From the NCBI GenBank assembly GCA_965243485.1, contig CBDEVP010000001.1, forward strand, positions 2,356,001 to 2,420,000: a stretch of DNA of 64,000 bases, read 5' to 3'. The stretch is from UBA7330 sp965243485. Lineage in GTDB: Bacteria; Bacteroidota; Bacteroidia; Cytophagales; Cyclobacteriaceae. The notes below the pieces were generated by a model that ran no database searches, was not told the origin of the DNA, and saw only the letters and a list, made by a program, of their open reading frames with translations. Each line of letters opens with the position of its first letter. Position 1 is the stretch's first letter. This document shows, piece by piece, positions 27,362 to 37,419 of the stretch. The translations under genes and the position numbers were made by a program.

Positions 27362-28771
27362 TCAAACATCCTTAAAAATATTCTCGTAATGCTCCGAAGG
27401 CAGAAAGATCCCCCCATCTTCTTCAAAAAACTCCGTCCCGGTATCGTACACACCATCTTTTGTTTCTGTCCAGGGTGCTCCTGCCCTCGGGTGATAACTC
27501 ATGAGCTTATCCCACTCCTTGTAGTACTGGTGTCCGTTGGTCTCCTGCAACCCGAGCTTCATACCCGGGAATGCCGGAAGTCGGGCTGCTACTGACTTAT
27601 TCCAATCAACCAGGATGGGATTCACTGTAAGGTCAGCACAGAAGCAAGGGATATTTTCTTCATAGGCCAGCTGCGTGATCTTCATGGTCATGCTGAGTGT
27701 CTTGGCAATGGCTTTAACAGCAATGGCTTTATAGCCCTGCTCTATTCTGGTTTTGGCGTCCTCCGCGGTGTGTGCACTTTCGTCGGCCGCGATCCTGACT
27801 CCCAGGTCTCCCACATAAGACTCATTAAACTCGCTGAACGGCTCTTCAATCACCGCGATTTGTTCAAGAGCACCGATCTTATCCGCATGATCAATGAAGC
27901 GCTTCAGGGTATCCAGCTCTTCATAGCGGCCATTGGCATCGAAGTAGTAAGGGATCTTGCCATCTTTGGTGTGAGGTGTCTCATATTTTCCGATGGTATT
28001 GTGTACGCCCTCCAGGAACTGGATGTCCTTTTCGATCATTTCTTTTTGGGTACCCGCAGAACCGGTCTTCAGTTTAAGCATGAAATATCCCTGATCCGCT
28101 GCCTCCTTAACGGTCTCGATGGAAGTACCCACACTGAAAGACGGGATACTGGCCACCTGGTCCAATCGATTGGAGAGTCCCGGGCGGTAAGCTTGCGGGA
28201 TCATCTCGTCAAAGCCAAACTTATTTTCTTCTGCATAGACCAGCCAGGCAGCATTATCAACGCCCACCAGGGCATTCAATGCAAAAGTCTTTCTCAGGTC
28301 AGGATTCCCGGTGATCTTTTTACCGTATTCCAACAATTCTTCGAGGACACTATCCACCATATGAACCGGGGTATCAAATGTTTGCCCTTTGATCATTTGA
28401 AGTGCCTGCTCGCTCATGGCATACATGAGGGCATTCCCCGCACTTTCCGAATGCTCAGAAAAGACTTTGGCATCGGACCACAACACTCCCTGGGTACAAA
28501 GCCCCACCTTACGGATACCACTTGGGCTTTCCAGCATAGCCATCGTCTGCCAGCTGTCGGTGATGGCGCTTCCTTTGAACCGGTAGGGGTACAGGTCTTC
28601 CCGCTCGAAGTCAGAGCTTACGCGCGCTATCTGAAGCTTTTTGGCTTGCGGAGACTGTGAAAAAAGGTCACAGGACTGAAGCATGCCCATGCCTGCCAGG
28701 CTTAACACACTACTTTTTTTCAGGAATGAGCGCCGGTCAATATTCGGCAGATTTAGGAAATGGTTATCCAT
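27362..28771 (-). CDS. Enolase-superfamily (mandelate racemase/muconate lactonizing-type) enzyme with Tat signal
   Basis: The 469-aa protein starts with a twin-arginine-type leader (IDRRSFLKKSSVLSLAGMG) followed by a lipobox-like LQSC. In the barrel I see a possible general base in LKLKTG, and the three metal ligands in YYFDANGRY, AVIEEPFSE and AADESAH, in the spacing of MR/MLE-type enzymes. These proteins abstract a proton alpha to a carboxylate, for example dehydrating or epimerising sugar acids. Export suggests a periplasmic uronate or sugar-acid substrate, in keeping with the GH79-like and sulfatase neighbours. It is divergent from the sulfatase gene, with 74 bp between starts. Confidence 0.85.
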   Translation of the reverse strand: MDNHFLNLPNIDRRSFLKKSSVLSLAGMGMLQSCDLFSQSPQAKKLQIARVSSDFEREDLYPYRFKGSAITDSWQTMAMLESPSGIRKVGLCTQGVLWSDAKVFSEHSESAGNALMYAMSEQALQMIKGQTFDTPVHMVDSVLEELLEYGKKITGNPDLRKTFALNALVGVDNAAWLVYAEENKFGFDEMIPQAYRPGLSNRLDQVASIPSFSVGTSIETVKEAADQGYFMLKLKTGSAGTQKEMIEKDIQFLEGVHNTIGKYETPHTKDGKIPYYFDANGRYEELDTLKRFIDHADKIGALEQIAVIEEPFSEFNESYVGDLGVRIAADESAHTAEDAKTRIEQGYKAIAVKAIAKTLSMTMKITQLAYEENIPCFCADLTVNPILVDWNKSVAARLPAFPGMKLGLQETNGHQYYKEWDKLMSYHPRAGAPWTETKDGVYDTGTEFFEEDGGIFLPSEHYENIFKDV

Positions 28772-28814
28772 GGTTGGTAATGGTAATTGATCTGAAATAA
28801 GATTCTAGGTTAAC

Positions 28815-28835
28815 CAAATGTAGTAAAAGAACTAC
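28815..28835 (-). promoter_or_regulatory. Possible -7 box and operator-like dyad in the divergent promoter
   Basis: On the minus strand TACATTTG (28822-28815) matches the Bacteroidota -7 consensus TAnnTTTG about 45 nt before the enolase-superfamily start. It overlaps the dyad GTAGT-AAAAGA-ACTAC (28820-28835), which could be a regulator site serving both divergent genes. No clear -33 box is visible. Confidence 0.35.
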
Positions 28836-28845
28836 TTTTAAGGAT

Positions 28846-30492
28846 ATGACATTCTTTGTTTCAATTCTAAAATCGATCGGCATGTTGAAGCAATCGCACT
28901 TTACAATCCTGATATGTTTAATTTTTTCATCCTTTTATTCCTTTGGTCAGGAAAAACCGAACATCGTAGTGATCATGGCTGATGATCTGGGTTATTCAGA
29001 CCTCGGTTGTTATGGTGGAGAAATTGAAACTCCGGTATTGGATGGTCTGGCGGCTAATGGATTGAGATTCACCCAGTTTTACAATTGCGGTCGCTGCTGG
29101 CCAACCCGGGGTTCCATCCTTTCCGGTTACTATCCACAGCAAATCAATCTCGATGGCAAAAGAGCTGACTTTCCGAAGTGGGGACACCTGATCCCCCATC
29201 ATTTAAAACAGGCGGGCTATCGAAGCTATCATACCGGTAAATGGCATGTGATGAATGTCGATAGCATCATTTCAGAGGGCGGTTTTGATAAATCCTATCA
29301 TCTGAATAGTTACGATAACCACTTTTCTGCAAAAGAGCATTTTCTAAATGAAGAAAAATTGCCTGAAATTGATGATGATCCTTATTTCTATTCTACTGAG
29401 GTCATCACCAACTATGGGATTCGTTTTTTGAAAGAGCACCAGGAGGAGTCGCCAGACTCAGCCTTTTTCCTGTATGTAGCCTATATCACACCCCATTTTC
29501 CATTACAGGCTCCTCAGGAAGAAATCGATAAGTACCGGAAAAGATACCTTAATGGATGGAATGAGCTGAGAGATGAAAGATACAAAAGACAACAGGAGTT
29601 GGGTCTCCAGTTGGGTGAAAACAGTCCATTCGAATACTTTGTGACAGCACCGTGGAGTTGGCCGGAAAAATGGCTGAAAGATTCGATACCCGGAGAATTG
29701 CGTACGGCTAAACCATGGGAGCAGCTTGACTCTACCGAAAAAGACTTGCATGCCACCAAAATGGCTATTCATGCAGCCATGGTGAGCAGGATCGATGAGG
29801 AAATAGGCAGGATAGTGAGGCAGCTTGAGGTCATGGGAGAAAAAGATAATACCCTGATCCTGTTTCTTTCCGACAATGGTGCCAGCGCCGAACAGATCAT
29901 TCGTGGGCAAGGGCATGATCATAGCCAGCCGATGGGGTGTGAGGGCACCTACCTGTGTCTGGGTCCGGGCTTTTCTACGGCAAGTAATACTCCGTTTCGT
30001 AGACACAAATTCTGGACCCATGAGGGAGGGATCGCTACTCCCATGATTGCCCACTGGCCTGATAGTATAAAAGATGCGGGCGCCTTGCGTTATTCGATGG
30101 GCCATGTGGTTGATTTCCTTCCCACTTTTCTTGATCTGGCAGGTGTTGATCCTATCATGGAAAAGGACAGTATCAAAGCACCTCCGTTGCCGGGCAGGAG
30201 CCTGATCCCTTCATTTTTATCTGATGACCAGCCGGAGAGGGAATTGTATTTTAGTCACGGTGGCAACCATGCCCTGCGTGATGGAAAGTGGAAAGCGGTT
30301 ATTTCTACAGACATCGATGGGCGATGGCAGCTATATGATATGGAGGAAGATCGGACTGAACTCAATAATCTTGCAGATAAATTCTACCGATTTGGAGATG
30401 ACGAATGGAAACAAAGCATGGCCAACCGGCTGGAGGAAATGAAGACCAGGTGGGAGGAATTGGATCAGCTTTATCAGGAGCAGGGAAAATAA
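28846..30492 (+). CDS. Type I sulfatase (arylsulfatase-like), exported
   Basis: The 548-aa enzyme has the formylglycine motif CWPTR (Cys84 from the first ATG; consensus C-x-P-x-R) inside GRCWPTRGSILSGYYP, metal ligands in VIMADDLGYSDLGCYGG, and the LFLSDNGASAE aspartate/asparagine pair. Sulfatases of this class use a formylglycine made from the Cys by a maturase encoded elsewhere to remove sulfate esters from glycans. The signal peptide fits the ATG at 28882 (MLKQSHFTILICLIFSSFYSFGQ) better than the first ATG. It precedes the sigma/FecR/SusCD genes and is probably part of the same sulfated-glycan locus. Confidence 0.93.
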   Translation: MTFFVSILKSIGMLKQSHFTILICLIFSSFYSFGQEKPNIVVIMADDLGYSDLGCYGGEIETPVLDGLAANGLRFTQFYNCGRCWPTRGSILSGYYPQQINLDGKRADFPKWGHLIPHHLKQAGYRSYHTGKWHVMNVDSIISEGGFDKSYHLNSYDNHFSAKEHFLNEEKLPEIDDDPYFYSTEVITNYGIRFLKEHQEESPDSAFFLYVAYITPHFPLQAPQEEIDKYRKRYLNGWNELRDERYKRQQELGLQLGENSPFEYFVTAPWSWPEKWLKDSIPGELRTAKPWEQLDSTEKDLHATKMAIHAAMVSRIDEEIGRIVRQLEVMGEKDNTLILFLSDNGASAEQIIRGQGHDHSQPMGCEGTYLCLGPGFSTASNTPFRRHKFWTHEGGIATPMIAHWPDSIKDAGALRYSMGHVVDFLPTFLDLAGVDPIMEKDSIKAPPLPGRSLIPSFLSDDQPERELYFSHGGNHALRDGKWKAVISTDIDGRWQLYDMEEDRTELNNLADKFYRFGDDEWKQSMANRLEEMKTRWEELDQLYQEQGK

Positions 30493-30614
30493 GTTTGAAA
30501 TTGCATTTTATACCTTGAGCGCATCGCAAGAGGTTGAAATCAATGCCAGATCTGAACAGTGATTTTACAAATTCATTATTTATCCCCATATTTAACCGCC
30601 TCATTTTCTCAAAT

Positions 30615-31274
30615 ATGCAATTTACTATACATAAAAATGCCGATACTCCCGGATCTGAAAAATGGTTCGAGGATATCTACCATGAGCATTTTGAGAAGCT
30701 ATTGAGGTATGCTTATTCGATTACGGAAAGAAAGGAGATGGCTGAAGATGTGGTTTCAGAAGTCTTCATCACTTTTTGGAATCGAAGGAATCAGTCCGTT
30801 GAAATAAAGAATGTGGAGGCTTACCTTATACAGTCTGTAAAACATCTTTCGATTCGAAAACTTAAAAATGCTAAAACGGAGACCCTTTCATCGGTAGACG
30901 AATCCAAATATCAGCATTCGCTAGACCCCGAACATATTTTGATAGGAAAGGAATTAGAATCTGTAATCAGTGAGGTGGTGGACTCCCTTACCCCTCATGG
31001 AAAGCTGGTCTATGATATGGCCAGAAATAAGGGACTCTCCAATCAAATGATCGCTAAGGAGCTGGATATGAATGAAGCGACAGTAAGAAAGCATCTCAGT
31101 AATGTTATGAAAGCATTCAAAACTGCACTGGATAAGCACCTGGATTCAAAAAAAGATGATCAATCAGGTTCTGATCAAAAATTCAGGATTGGAGCAACGA
31201 TTACTCTTTTAACTCTCTTCGTTGAGAACTATGAAATTTTGATCATTGAGGGGGAAAAATTGGTTAACAATTAA
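30615..31274 (+). CDS. ECF-type RNA polymerase sigma factor
   Basis: The open frame extends up to a TTG at 30534, but the ATG at 30615 (MQFTIHKNAD) gives the usual N terminus. The 219-aa product has region 2 (IYHEHFEKLLRYAYSITERKEMAEDVVSEVF) and region 4 with helix-turn-helix (MARNKGLSNQMIAKELDMNEATVRKHLSNVM). It belongs to the Bacteroidota ECF group that works with FecR anti-sigma factors and SusC-type transducers: substrate binding to the SusC STN domain releases the sigma factor. The FecR gene starts 77 nt downstream, followed by susC and susD, so its target is probably this locus. Confidence 0.92.
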   Translation: MQFTIHKNADTPGSEKWFEDIYHEHFEKLLRYAYSITERKEMAEDVVSEVFITFWNRRNQSVEIKNVEAYLIQSVKHLSIRKLKNAKTETLSSVDESKYQHSLDPEHILIGKELESVISEVVDSLTPHGKLVYDMARNKGLSNQMIAKELDMNEATVRKHLSNVMKAFKTALDKHLDSKKDDQSGSDQKFRIGATITLLTLFVENYEILIIEGEKLVNN

Positions 31275-31351
31275 TGAATCGATTTATTAATTGTTAATCC
31301 TATAAATATTTAGTTTTCTCTTCACATATTTTACCTCTATGGCTCTACTTT

Positions 31352-32341
31352 ATGAAACGAGCCATCATGGAGAGACTCATTTATAAATATATTCAGGGAA
31401 AGCTCACAAAGTCCGAAAAGCTTGAGTTGAAAGAATGGCTGGAGGAAAGTCCTGAAAATCTAAGTATGTTCAAAAATTTCACGGGTCACTGGAATTTGAC
31501 TGACTTTGATGTGGAGCTCATGAAACACAAAGTCTGGCAAAAAATCCCTCATGAAGAGACTGTATCAAAAACAAGAACCATTCCGATCAATTGGAACTGG
31601 GTCAGGGTGGCAGCTATCATTGTTGCGATGATAGGTATTTCATTCTACATCATGAATAATCAAGAAGTTGATGATGTTCAGGTGACCAATGTAGAGTCAC
31701 CAATGATTGAAAAGATCGCCGAGCGAGGACAGAAGCTAACTGTCAGATTACCCGACGGCAGTATGGTAAAATTAAATGCAGATAGTAAAATCACTTATCA
31801 AAATGATTTTACCGGGGGTTCCAGGGAAGTATGGCTGAGTGGAGAAGCCTTTTTTGAAGTTGAAAGGGATGTAGCAAGACCTTTTAAGATTTATTCTGGG
31901 GAATTGGAAGTAGAGGTGCTCGGCACTTCATTCAATGTTAATGCCTATCCCGAACAACACAATGCATCGGTATCTGTAAGAACAGGAAAAGTGTCTGTTA
32001 CTAACACGGCGAAAACTGTAGGAACTGTTTTGGTAAACCAGGAGAAACTGGTTCTTTCAGGATCAGACGGAAGCTTTCGAAAGGAAACGATTACTGATGC
32101 GCAGATGTCCTACGGCTGGATTGATAATTACTTATCCTTCAATGACCTGAATCTCAAAGAAGCCATGGCGCTTGTTTCCAAATGGTTTGATGTGGAATAT
32201 GTGATCATGAACAAGCGTAATGTAAACAAGCTCATTACAGCAAAATTTAATAATCCGTCACTAAAAAACGTGATGGAAAACCTGTCTTATTCCTATGGAT
32301 TTAATTATGAGATGAATGAAAATGGCATTGTGATCAAATAA
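31352..32341 (+). CDS. FecR-family anti-sigma factor
   Basis: The 329-aa protein has a cytoplasmic N-terminal segment (LKEWLEESPENLSMFKNF), one membrane helix (about residues 82-101, WVRVAAIIVAMIGISFYIM), a periplasmic FecR domain (about 120-220: KLTVRLPDGSMVKLNADS and GEAFFEVERDVARPFKI, LGTSFNVNAY) and a C-terminal DUF4974-like STN-binding domain (about 255-329, WFDVEYVI...ITAKFNNPSLKNVM). It relays the signal from the SusC N-terminal domain to the upstream ECF sigma factor. A second ATG at 31367 (MERLIYKYI) is the alternative start. Confidence 0.92.
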   Translation: MKRAIMERLIYKYIQGKLTKSEKLELKEWLEESPENLSMFKNFTGHWNLTDFDVELMKHKVWQKIPHEETVSKTRTIPINWNWVRVAAIIVAMIGISFYIMNNQEVDDVQVTNVESPMIEKIAERGQKLTVRLPDGSMVKLNADSKITYQNDFTGGSREVWLSGEAFFEVERDVARPFKIYSGELEVEVLGTSFNVNAYPEQHNASVSVRTGKVSVTNTAKTVGTVLVNQEKLVLSGSDGSFRKETITDAQMSYGWIDNYLSFNDLNLKEAMALVSKWFDVEYVIMNKRNVNKLITAKFNNPSLKNVMENLSYSYGFNYEMNENGIVIK

Positions 32342-32427
32342 AAAATAACAAAAAAAAGAGAGTCGAGGCACTTTGGCGAGGACTCAACTCTCTAAATGTT
32401 CAAAGTTTAAACAAACCCTAAACTTGT

Positions 32428-35400
32428 ATGAGTACAAATCTACAAAAATTAATTATTCGCATGTCGAGATTAGCGATTTATGCGACAGCAGTTTGCATAT
32501 CACTTTCAATGGTGTTTGCAGCGGAGTCTATCGGACAGCGGAAGCTGTTGAAAGATATTCCTATTGACATTGACCTCAAAGAGAGCATGGCCCTTCAGGA
32601 CGTAATCGATGAGGTAGAAAATTCCGGACAGTTCACTTTTGTATATTCAAAAAGGGACATCAGAGGAATAACGATTGAATTTACCAATCCGGTCGTGAGT
32701 ATGGAGCAGCTCCTGAATGAGATTTCCATTCAGGCAAGAGTATCTATTAAAAGAGTGAATGAAACGATCAGTTTCAAGAATGTGGTTACAGATGTTGTAA
32801 TGCCTCAGCTTTTTGAGGAGATCCCTGATCAGCAGTCCGTTACCGGCAAGGTAACAGATGAGAATGGAGAAGGTTTGCCGGGGGCATCAATACTGGAAAA
32901 AGGAACAACAAACGGCACGATAACAGATGTGGATGGTAATTTTTCTTTAAATGTCCCTGAAAATGCCATTCTAACCGTATCATTTGTGGGCTATGAGTCC
33001 ATGGAAGTGCCATTGAATGGCCGCAGTTATTTAGATATTAGTTTGACCACAGATATTTCATCATTAGAAGAAGTTGTAGTGGTAGGCTATGGCTCCACCA
33101 AAAAATCTGATTTAACAGGTTCTGTGTCCCAAGTAAGCAATGAAGAACTTGAGCAAGTTCCAACCTATAACCTGGAACAGGCGATGAAAGGTAGAGCGCC
33201 CGGAGTGGTTGTTAGGCAAAATTCAGGTTCACCAGGAGGAAGAATGGAAGTAAGGATACGAGGTGGCAATTCAATGGTTGGAAGTAAGGAGCCACTATAC
33301 GTTGTTGATGGATTCCCTATCACCGGAGACATTAGTTTTTTGAATCCGTCTGACATTGAATCTGTTGATATTTTGAAGGATGCTTCCGCTACCGCCATTT
33401 ATGGTGCCCGAGGTGCAAATGGAGTGGTTATGATTACTTCAAAAAGAGGTAAGAGTGGGCAGGCAAATAATATTGAAATAAATAGTATCTCAGGTGTTCA
33501 GGTTGAAGCAAATCGATATGAAATGTTTGATGCCAGACAATATGCGGAAGTAGTAAATGAATATTTGACTAATTCATCACAACAGCCTTTTTTCGATTTA
33601 AATGATGTTCAAGGCCCTGGAACAAATTGGCAGGATTTAATTTTCCAAAATGCACTCCTTAACAATCATACCATCACCTTTTCTGGCAGCACGCAAAAAT
33701 CTAATTTTTCGCTTTCGGGGAATTTATATGATCAACAAGGGATTGTTAAGCATTCCGGAGCAACAAAAGGCTCATTACGGTTAAATATGGATCGCGAGTT
33801 TAATGAAGTTATCAGCCTTGGTGTAAATCTTAATTTATCAAGACGACAAGTAGATAATCTGGATCAGGGTTTTGATCCACAATTGTCTATTATAGGTTTC
33901 GCATTAGGTGCACCTCCGACGCTACCTGTTTATGACAGTGATGGTATTCCAACACGACCGAATGTTGAATATGACTTTGCTAATCCGAACTTCGTTAGTC
34001 CTGCTACATTTTTTCCACCTTTTAGACGCCGAAGAGTGGAAAATACGGTCATTGGAAACATGGCCCTAAAGATTAATTTAGCTGAAGGTCTATCATTTAA
34101 AACAACCGCCGGTCTTGAGTATGCAAATGTATTTCAGGATAATTTCACTCCTATTATTTATCCAAATGATAGAGGGTCAGGTTCCCGGTCTACAAGTTTT
34201 CAAAACTCTGTGTTGTTAGAAAATATTCTGACCTATCAAAAATCATTTTCAGAACAACATGACCTTAATTTGACTGCTGGCTACACCTATCAAACATTTG
34301 AAAACCAAAGCTTTGGTATCGGTGTCAGTGGCTTTTCAAACAATACAACAGAAAATTATGACCTCGGCGGAGCAGAGACAATCAATAATCCTTCTTCTGG
34401 ATATTCTGACTGGACTCTGGCGTCCTGGATTGGAAGAGCAAATTATACCTTAAATCAAAAATACTTATTTACAGCGAGTTTTCGTGCAGACGGATCCTCT
34501 CGATTTGGTGCAAACAATAAATGGGGATTTTTCCCTTCCGGAGCTATTGGATGGCGTGTTTCCGAAGAACCATTTATGCAAAATATTACTTCCATTAGTT
34601 CCTTAAAGTTAAGGGCAAGTTATGGGGTAACTGGAAACACTGCCATACTTCCTTATGAATCCTTAAACAGGTTGGCATCCGCAAAATACGTTTATGGCAA
34701 CCAAGCCGAAGCTATAGGATATGTCCCCGTTTCTATTCCCAATCCAGATCTAAAATGGGAATCGACTGCTCAAGTAGACGTCGGGTTTGATTTGAGTATG
34801 TTCGATTATCGATTCAGGGTCTCCCTTGATTACTACAGAAAAAACACAAGTGATCTTCTTTCAGCTGTTGTTTTACCACCTTCTTCAGGTTTTGAAACCA
34901 GCATCAAGAATGTGGGTGAAATGGAAAATCAAGGGTTGGAATTAAGTGTTGGGGGAGACATTTTTGTTAGTGATTTTAAGTGGGATGGTAATCTCGTAAT
35001 TTCAGGCAACAGGAATAAAATTGTGAGCCTTGCAGGAGGCGCAGATATATTAGGGCAAAGAATTCCAGTTTTTAACAGAGTTACTATTGCACGGGAAGGA
35101 GAACCGCTTCAATCATTTTATGGTTATCGTGAAGACGGGTTGGATGATGAAGGACATATTAAATACCAGGATATAAATGGAGACGGTCAAATTGACCCAG
35201 ATGATCTAACCATTATCGGAAATCCTTTCCCAGATTTCATTTTTGGATTAAATAACAATTTCTCCTTTAAAAACTTCGAGTTGAATTTATTTATTGAAGG
35301 GGTTAGTGGTAACGATCTTTGGTGGGGTACTGCAGGAACCTATCTAAATTCATTTCAATCTAATGTGAATCAGTTAGCTGATCTTTATGGCAACTATTGG

Positions 35401-35760
35401 ACAGCGGAAAATCCGGATCCTAATGCCAAGTATCCAAAGATAGAACCGGGAACAGATGAAAGGAATACTGACAGGTATGTGAAGGATGGAAGCTACATAC
35501 GACTGAAATCATTGAGATTAGCCTATAATGTACCAACCGATAATATATCCTGGCTAGGCAAAACACAGGTTTTTATTTCCGGAAACAATCTAATTACTCT
35601 GACTAATTATCCGGGTATCGATCCTGACGTAAATTCATATGGAAGTGATTCTCAAAATGTTAGTGCTCGCAATCAAGGCGGATGGCTAACTTCAGGTATT
35701 GATTTTATGTCATATCCAGTCAGTAGATTATACTCCGTAGGAATGAAGTTGAATTTCTAA
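32428..35760 (+). CDS. SusC/RagA-family TonB-linked outer membrane transporter with STN signalling domain
   Basis: The 1110-aa protein has a signal peptide (about 1-33), an STN domain (about 45-115, DVIDEVENSGQFTFVYS), a carboxypeptidase-regulatory-like domain (about 137-215, VTGKVTDENGEGLPGASI), the SusC hallmark LEEVVVVGYGSTKKSDLTGS (TonB box/plug start, about 213), a plug (YVVDGFPITGDISFLNPSDI, KDASATAIYGARGANGVV) and a 22-strand barrel to the C-terminal F. It imports glycan fragments with SusD as a lid. The STN domain matches the sigma/FecR pair just upstream, so this transporter also triggers its own induction. Confidence 0.95.
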   Translation: MSTNLQKLIIRMSRLAIYATAVCISLSMVFAAESIGQRKLLKDIPIDIDLKESMALQDVIDEVENSGQFTFVYSKRDIRGITIEFTNPVVSMEQLLNEISIQARVSIKRVNETISFKNVVTDVVMPQLFEEIPDQQSVTGKVTDENGEGLPGASILEKGTTNGTITDVDGNFSLNVPENAILTVSFVGYESMEVPLNGRSYLDISLTTDISSLEEVVVVGYGSTKKSDLTGSVSQVSNEELEQVPTYNLEQAMKGRAPGVVVRQNSGSPGGRMEVRIRGGNSMVGSKEPLYVVDGFPITGDISFLNPSDIESVDILKDASATAIYGARGANGVVMITSKRGKSGQANNIEINSISGVQVEANRYEMFDARQYAEVVNEYLTNSSQQPFFDLNDVQGPGTNWQDLIFQNALLNNHTITFSGSTQKSNFSLSGNLYDQQGIVKHSGATKGSLRLNMDREFNEVISLGVNLNLSRRQVDNLDQGFDPQLSIIGFALGAPPTLPVYDSDGIPTRPNVEYDFANPNFVSPATFFPPFRRRRVENTVIGNMALKINLAEGLSFKTTAGLEYANVFQDNFTPIIYPNDRGSGSRSTSFQNSVLLENILTYQKSFSEQHDLNLTAGYTYQTFENQSFGIGVSGFSNNTTENYDLGGAETINNPSSGYSDWTLASWIGRANYTLNQKYLFTASFRADGSSRFGANNKWGFFPSGAIGWRVSEEPFMQNITSISSLKLRASYGVTGNTAILPYESLNRLASAKYVYGNQAEAIGYVPVSIPNPDLKWESTAQVDVGFDLSMFDYRFRVSLDYYRKNTSDLLSAVVLPPSSGFETSIKNVGEMENQGLELSVGGDIFVSDFKWDGNLVISGNRNKIVSLAGGADILGQRIPVFNRVTIAREGEPLQSFYGYREDGLDDEGHIKYQDINGDGQIDPDDLTIIGNPFPDFIFGLNNNFSFKNFELNLFIEGVSGNDLWWGTAGTYLNSFQSNVNQLADLYGNYWTAENPDPNAKYPKIEPGTDERNTDRYVKDGSYIRLKSLRLAYNVPTDNISWLGKTQVFISGNNLITLTNYPGIDPDVNSYGSDSQNVSARNQGGWLTSGIDFMSYPVSRLYSVGMKLNF

Positions 35761-35779
35761 TTACCTTAAGATTAATACA

Positions 35780-37234
35780 ATGAAAAATTATATATATATA
35801 TTATTTCTTGGCATCTTATTCTCTTCTTGTGAGAATGGCCTGGAAGAAAATCCACGAAGTTTTATTTCGAAAACTAATTTTTATCAAACTGAGTCTGATG
35901 CTCAGGCAGCATTGACTGGTGCTTATAACAGCTTATTACCAGATTACTATTTCATACATGCGAATATGTTGGAAATGGGGCATGCTGATTATGTAAAATA
36001 TCGTGCATCATGGTCTGCTTTGACTACCTACGACCAGAATTTTAATTTTCAGGTGATGAATTTAGTGATTAGCGTATGGAAGCGTTATTACACGACAGTG
36101 AATAGAGCAAATTCAGTACTTGATAATGTCGGAAATATGGAAAACATATCCAGCGATGTTAGAGACCAAATTTTGGCAGAGGCTTATTTTTTAAGAGCCT
36201 TAGCTTATTTTGACCTTGCAAGAAACTTTGGACCTGTCCCCTTGAAATTGCAAGAAAGTACAAATTTAGAAGAGCTATCAGCTCCCAGGGAACCAGTAGA
36301 AAATATCTATGCTCAAATTGTAGACGACTTACTGATTGCTGAAAATAACCTACCAGATAATGTTGGAGATAATACAGGAAGGGTCAGTACCTGGGCTGCA
36401 AAAATGCTTTTGGCAGAGATATACCTGACTACCGGTGAATATACAAAGGCTGCTCAAAAAGCGGAGGAAGTAATTAATAGTGGTCTATTTTCTCTGGTAG
36501 AGGTTCAAACTGCAAATGATTTTTATCAAATATTTGGGAAAAATACGTCTTCAGAGGATATTATGTCCATACACAATTGGGAAAATAGCACAGGATTAAT
36601 TCCTACTTTTTTAGGATTGGCAAATGCATTACCATGGAATCCCGGACGTGGATTTCACGTCATTCTACCCGATACTAATTCCTGGATTGGTTCTGCCTGG
36701 GACACTCAGGATTTGCGTAAACAATTCAATTTTTACAGTGAATATGTAGATGCAAATGGTGACACGGTTCAGGTTCCTACTGCTGATTCACCATGGCGTT
36801 TTAAAAAGTTCATTAAGGATGAGAGTGTTCAGGATGTTTATAATGTACCAAAGTATCGCTATGCAGAAGCTTTATTATTCTATGCAGAAGCATCTGCTTT
36901 GGCTGATGGTGCTCCCTCAGCTCTGGCTTTGGAAAGACTGAATATGGTTAGAAGACGTGGGTATGGTTTGGATCCATCTACTCCATCCGCTGTAGATTAT
37001 CCTTCAGGTATGAGCGTCGAACAGTTCCAGGATACCATATTGCAGGAGCGAGGTTATGAGTTTCTCCTTGAAAGAAAACGCTGGCATGATTTGCAAAGGA
37101 CTGGGACTGTTCAGGAAGCCTTCGCAGCTGCTGGAAAAACCTATATTGATTCAAGACTATTGTGGCCTATCCCAGAAGATGAGATTAACAATAATGATGC
37201 TATAAGTCAGGCCGATCAGAATCCAGGATACTGA
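35780..37234 (+). CDS. SusD/RagB-family substrate-binding lipoprotein
   Basis: The 484-aa protein has a lipobox signal (LFSSC, Cys16) and SusD features: FLRALAYFDLARNFGPVPL helices typical of its TPR-like fold, WAAKMLLAEIYLTTGEY, PKYRYAEALLFYAEASAL and the C-terminal LLERKRWHDLQRTG and LWPIPEDEINNND. It sits outside the cell as the lid of the SusC transporter and binds the target glycan. It follows susC by 19 nt and is followed by a strong terminator, so the SusCD pair can be expressed at higher levels than the downstream enzymes. Confidence 0.94.
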   Translation: MKNYIYILFLGILFSSCENGLEENPRSFISKTNFYQTESDAQAALTGAYNSLLPDYYFIHANMLEMGHADYVKYRASWSALTTYDQNFNFQVMNLVISVWKRYYTTVNRANSVLDNVGNMENISSDVRDQILAEAYFLRALAYFDLARNFGPVPLKLQESTNLEELSAPREPVENIYAQIVDDLLIAENNLPDNVGDNTGRVSTWAAKMLLAEIYLTTGEYTKAAQKAEEVINSGLFSLVEVQTANDFYQIFGKNTSSEDIMSIHNWENSTGLIPTFLGLANALPWNPGRGFHVILPDTNSWIGSAWDTQDLRKQFNFYSEYVDANGDTVQVPTADSPWRFKKFIKDESVQDVYNVPKYRYAEALLFYAEASALADGAPSALALERLNMVRRRGYGLDPSTPSAVDYPSGMSVEQFQDTILQERGYEFLLERKRWHDLQRTGTVQEAFAAAGKTYIDSRLLWPIPEDEINNNDAISQADQNPGY

Positions 37235-37244
37235 TGTAACATAT

Positions 37245-37275
37245 AAAATGGGATGTCTAAATGACATCCCATTTT
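37245..37275 (+). terminator. Strong hairpin terminator after susD
   Basis: AAAATGGGATGTC / GACATCCCATTTT forms a perfect 13-bp stem with a 5-nt loop (TAAAT), 11 nt after the susD stop. The T residues in the distal arm serve as the U-tract. Confidence 0.85.
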
Positions 37276-37419
37276 CTTACATCCAACAATCTCAGTTTTT
37301 ATTTTAATTAATTATCAAGGTCCTGTAAATATTAAATCAGGGAGTGATATTCATATTTCCTGATTTACAAAGGACTCGTCATGTTTTCAAAATAGGAATT
37401 TCTGTAAAATTATTATATC

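Noticed and set aside
27770..28660. 296-codon frame antisense to the enolase-superfamily gene
   Set aside because: Shadow of a real gene; no motif.
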